DNA of 8,908 bases. Source: an uncultured Jannaschia sp. Lineage in GTDB: Bacteria; Pseudomonadota; Alphaproteobacteria; Rhodobacterales; Rhodobacteraceae. The notes beneath the pieces were generated by a model. It was given only the letters and a program-made list of their open reading frames with translations, had not been told where the DNA came from and made no database searches. Below, piece after piece: positions 5,995-8,908 of the stretch. The first letter of the stretch is position 1. Every line of letters begins with the position of its first letter. Where the stretch lies: positions 1-8,908 of the forward strand of contig CALFSY010000116.1 in the NCBI GenBank assembly GCA_937916365.1, written 5' to 3'. The position numbers and the translations under genes are program-made.

Positions 5995-8262
5995 ATGAGC
6001 GATCAGACCGAAAATAAAACGCATGTGATCGCAGACGGCGCTGATGAAGAACCGGTTGAAAACAACCGCCGCCTGTTTCAAGGGCGGGCTTATCTGATCA
6101 TGGCCGCATTTTCCGCAGTCTATGCAGCCTTTCATATGATTGCGTTAAATGGCGTGTCGATTTCTGACATGACGGGCATTGAATTTGGATTTTTGCCACA
6201 ATTCCCACTTGAAACCTGGAATTTTCGTATTGTGCATATCGCAGGCGCACTGGCGCTTGGGTTTTTGTTATTTTCCGCCCAAATGTTTGGAAATGATTCA
6301 ACGGAAAAACAAAGTGGCCTTTGGTTGACGCTGCTCGCCACGGCGTTGGCCGTTCCGGCGCTGATTGCCGGGGCAACGGCGGTTCGTTTCATGGTTTTGA
6401 TTGGTTCAGGAACGCTACCTGAACTGGGCGGGTTAACGACATGGGCGGCCTTTCCCGGCACCGATATTTATGTGCAAGAGGTGCGATGGTTCGGCATCCC
6501 GCTTTTGATTGCAACGTTCGGGGCCATTTTAACCGGCTGGTTTGAACGACGCGGACGTGATCGGTTCACCGCTTCAGACATCGTGTTGGCCCTGTGTGGC
6601 GGTGTGGTGGCGCTATATCTTATCGCGATTTATGGCACGGCGGCGCGCAATTCGGTGGGCACCCCATTTGTGCCGATTGGTGTGGCCTTTGCCGCCACGG
6701 CAGGTGCAGCCATGATTTTGGAATTGACCCGCCGCGTTGCCGGTTTGGCATTGGTCATCATCACAGGCGTATTTTTAACCTACACCTTCACCGCGCATCT
6801 ATTGCCGGGGATCTTAGCGGTGCAAAGCGCATATACATGGCAACGTTTCTTTGGGCATGTGTATTCGGATGCCGGTATTTTGGGGCCAACCACCGCAGTA
6901 TCATCTACGTATATCATTTTGTTCATCATCTTTGCCGCGTTTTTACAGGCCTCAAAGGTCGGGGATTATTTCGTGAACTTTGCCTTTGCCGTCGCAGGCC
7001 GGGCGCGGGGTGGCCCGGCAAAGGTCGCCATTTTTGCCAGCGGCTTGATGGGGATGATTAATGGCACGTCGGCGGGCAACGTGGTGGCGACGGGGTCGTT
7101 GACCATCCCATTGATGAAAAAGGTTGGATATGGCCGAAAAACCGCCGGCGCGGTAGAGGCGGCCGCATCAACCGGCGGCCAAATCATGCCCCCCATTATG
7201 GGCGCGGGGGCCTTTATCATGGCCGAAATTACCGGCATTCCCTATACCGAGATCGCGGTTGCGGCAATCATTCCGGCCATTCTTTATTTTGTGTCGATCT
7301 ATTTCATGGTCGATTTTGAGGCTGCGAAAATGGGGATGCGCGGGATGCGCGATGATGAGCTGCCGAAATTTGCCGATATGGTGCGGCATGTGTATTTGTT
7401 CGTGCCCATTATCATCCTGATTGTGGCGTTATTTATGGGGTATTCGGTGATCCGCGCGGGCACGTTGGCCACTGTGGCCGCCGCAGTTGTGTCATGGTTG
7501 ACGCCATATCGCATGGGCCCGCGTTCAATCGTAAAGGCATTTGAATTGGCCGGTGTTATGTCGATCCAAATCATTGCTGTGTGCGCCTGTGCGGGCATTA
7601 TCGTAGGGGTTATATCGTTGACGGGGGTGGGCGCACGATTTTCGGCATTGTTGTTGGATTTGGCTGCGGCATCACAGATTTTGGCATTATTCTTTGCCAT
7701 GTGCATCGCCATTTTATTGGGAATGGGGATGCCCACAACCGCGGCCTATGCAGTGGCGGCCTCGGTCGTCGCACCAGGGTTGATCCAACTGGGTATTCCA
7801 ACCCTAACGGCGCATTTTTTCGTGTTTTATTTCGCCGTGGTGTCGGCCATCACCCCGCCCGTGGCGTTGGCCAGCTATGCGGCGGCGGGCATTTCGGGAT
7901 CAAACCCGATGGAAACCTCTGTTGCATCATTCAAAATTGGGATTGCGGCCTTTATCGTGCCGTTTATGTTTTTCTATAACAGTGCCATTTTGATGGATGG
8001 CGCGTGGTTTGAAATCATGCGCGCGGGTTTTACGGCGGTTTTGGGCGTGTTTCTTTTATCATCGGGCGTGCAGGGGTGGTTTTTAGGCGCGCAGGCCGTA
8101 TGGTTTTTACGGGTGGGGTTAATTATCGCGGCCCTTTTCATGATTGAGGGCGGGTGGATATCCGACCTGATCGGTTTAATAATTGCGGCTATTGTTTTCT
8201 TTGCCCAACGGGTAATTAAACCTGCGCCTGGCACCACCCTTCCCGTGCGCGGCGCGGATTGA
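5995..8262 (+). CDS. TRAP transporter permease, fused 4TM/12TM (DctQ-DctM type) for a TAXI receptor
   Basis: Inner-membrane secondary transporter that takes substrate from the TAXI receptor and moves it inward using an ion gradient (Na+ in studied TRAP systems). From ATG 5995 it has 755 residues. Residues 1-30 are a hydrophilic, mostly acidic cytoplasmic tail. About 33-213 hold the small-subunit-like hydrophobic segments (near 33-51, 80-99, 109-132, 166-181, 195-213). About 290-660 is the large DctM-like domain. Its signatures are M-G-M-I-N-G-T-S-A-G-N-V at 352-363, A-A-A-S-T-G-G-Q-I-M-P-P at 389-400, and L-G-M-G-M-P-T-T-A-A-Y-A at 575-586 with A-I-T-P-P-V-A-L-A-S-Y at 618-628. About 677-738 adds three further hydrophobic segments, as in other fused TAXI permeases. 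The fusion is the normal form for TAXI systems, so no separate DctQ gene is missing. It follows the receptor by 122 bases and ends 83 bases from the convergent ntrX stop. Confidence 0.95.
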   Translation: MSDQTENKTHVIADGADEEPVENNRRLFQGRAYLIMAAFSAVYAAFHMIALNGVSISDMTGIEFGFLPQFPLETWNFRIVHIAGALALGFLLFSAQMFGNDSTEKQSGLWLTLLATALAVPALIAGATAVRFMVLIGSGTLPELGGLTTWAAFPGTDIYVQEVRWFGIPLLIATFGAILTGWFERRGRDRFTASDIVLALCGGVVALYLIAIYGTAARNSVGTPFVPIGVAFAATAGAAMILELTRRVAGLALVIITGVFLTYTFTAHLLPGILAVQSAYTWQRFFGHVYSDAGILGPTTAVSSTYIILFIIFAAFLQASKVGDYFVNFAFAVAGRARGGPAKVAIFASGLMGMINGTSAGNVVATGSLTIPLMKKVGYGRKTAGAVEAAASTGGQIMPPIMGAGAFIMAEITGIPYTEIAVAAIIPAILYFVSIYFMVDFEAAKMGMRGMRDDELPKFADMVRHVYLFVPIIILIVALFMGYSVIRAGTLATVAAAVVSWLTPYRMGPRSIVKAFELAGVMSIQIIAVCACAGIIVGVISLTGVGARFSALLLDLAAASQILALFFAMCIAILLGMGMPTTAAYAVAASVVAPGLIQLGIPTLTAHFFVFYFAVVSAITPPVALASYAAAGISGSNPMETSVASFKIGIAAFIVPFMFFYNSAILMDGAWFEIMRAGFTAVLGVFLLSSGVQGWFLGAQAVWFLRVGLIIAALFMIEGGWISDLIGLIIAAIVFFAQRVIKPAPGTTLPVRGAD

Positions 8263-8345
8263 TTCATCGAATAACCACGCGCCTGAAGCACGTAAAATCG
8301 CATAACACCTACGCACGAGGTACAGCGGCAAACAATGCACCCCGG
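8263..8345. other. Convergent intergenic gap between permease and ntrX, no clear element
   Basis: These 83 bases separate two converging genes. I looked for a bidirectional hairpin with T-runs and found only a 4-bp inverted pair (ACCT/AGGT) around 8307-8323, too weak to call a terminator. Transcripts from both sides may overlap here or end by Rho. Confidence 0.5.
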
Positions 8346-8908
8346 CTAGTCTTCGGTCATCCGCGCCACACGTGCGCCGGATTTTGTTGTGGTGACCACG
8401 CCCAGCGATTTTAGCTTTCGGTGCAGGGCGGAACGTTCCATTCCCACAAAATTTGCTGTGCGCGATATATTACCACCGAATCTGTTAATTTGTGCCATAA
8501 GGTAGTGGCGTTCAAACAGTTCGCGCGATTCACGCAACGGCAGGGTCGTCAAAGCCGCCGATAACGTCACATCCTGCCCATCGTCGTGTGCATCCACAAC
8601 CCCCCGGGGCAGATCACCGGCCTCAATCACACCGGTTCCTTCGCCCAAGATCAACACCCGTTCGATTACGTTGCGCAGCTGCCTTACATTCCCTGGCCAA
8701 GACATGGTTTGCAGTATTGCCAGCGCATCATCCCCGATTTCCCGCAAGGGCAAACCCTGGCTGCGGTTAAATTCTGCGATGAAGTGGCGCACAAGGTCTG
8801 GAATATCATCGCGCCGGTCTTCTAGGCTTGGGATTTCGATGGGCACAACATTCAAGCGGTGATACAGTTCTTCGCGAAACTGTTCAGCGGCGATTTCTGG
8901 TTGTAGAT
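8346..8908 (-). CDS. ntrX: NtrX, nitrogen-related response regulator, C-terminal part; N-terminus outside the window
   Basis: Cytoplasmic DNA-binding response regulator of the NtrY/NtrX two-component system, tied to nitrogen metabolism and, in some alphaproteobacteria, to redox, respiration and envelope control. About 186 C-terminal residues are visible. The frame runs open to the right edge; the TTG at 8855 is an internal Leu. Reading from the edge, F-R-E-E-L-Y-H-R-L-N-V-V-P-I is the end of the AAA+ core of sigma-54-activator type proteins. W-P-G-N-V-R-Q-L-R-N-V-I-E is the sensor-2 region. The final block, with G-G-N-I-S-R-T-A-N-F-V-G-M-E-R and S-A-L-H-R-K-L-K-S-L-G-V, is the Fis-type helix-turn-helix in its NtrX form rather than that of NtrC. 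The receiver domain, Walker A and the GAFTGA-equivalent loop are not visible, so sigma-54 contact cannot be judged. Stop TAG at 8346. It converges on the permease gene. Confidence 0.92.
   Translation of the reverse strand, partial: LQPEIAAEQFREELYHRLNVVPIEIPSLEDRRDDIPDLVRHFIAEFNRSQGLPLREIGDDALAILQTMSWPGNVRQLRNVIERVLILGEGTGVIEAGDLPRGVVDAHDDGQDVTLSAALTTLPLRESRELFERHYLMAQINRFGGNISRTANFVGMERSALHRKLKSLGVVTTTKSGARVARMTED

Noticed and set aside
1..8908. CRISPR array, insertion sequence, tRNA, attachment site or defence gene
   Set aside because: No spaced direct repeats, transposase, tRNA-like cloverleaf or defence-type domain was seen; all large frames are explained by common families.

Overview
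The window looks like an ordinary chromosomal stretch from an alphaproteobacterium, most likely a marine member of the Rhodobacterales (roseobacter type). This rests on the sequence style of TrpS, the long alphaproteobacterial RNase R, the NtrX-type regulator, and a TAXI-type TRAP transporter with a very acidic receptor. GC content is moderate and coding density is high. No mobile element, CRISPR array, tRNA or rRNA was seen. I did not find a convincing undescribed system; the most interesting material is non-coding structure around the transporter genes.

Layout, left to right. (1) Positions 1-878, plus strand: the C-terminal six-sevenths or so of tryptophanyl-tRNA synthetase (trpS), cut by the window edge. 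(2) 935-2302, minus strand and convergent with trpS: a periplasmic lytic murein transglycosylase of the MltB/SLT_2 type with a C-terminal peptidoglycan-binding domain. (3) 2468-4711, minus strand: ribonuclease R (rnr), complete. It lies 165 bases upstream of the transglycosylase, which probably has its own promoter. (4) 4712-4876: a divergent intergenic region with candidate promoters for rnr (leftward) and the transporter operon (rightward). (5) 4877-8262, plus strand: a two-gene TAXI-TRAP transporter operon, made of a periplasmic receptor and a fused 4TM/12TM permease. The two genes are separated by a 122-base gap with two consecutive inverted repeats. (6) 8346-8908, minus strand and convergent with the permease: the C-terminal part of the NtrX response regulator, cut by the right edge.

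The genes do not form one pathway. TrpS (translation), RNase R (RNA decay) and the transglycosylase (cell wall remodelling) are housekeeping. The receptor and permease together form one secondary, ion-gradient-driven uptake system for an organic acid or amino-acid-like substrate that cannot be fixed from sequence. NtrX belongs to the NtrY/NtrX two-component system linked to nitrogen and redox control. Whether it controls the neighbouring transporter cannot be told from this window.
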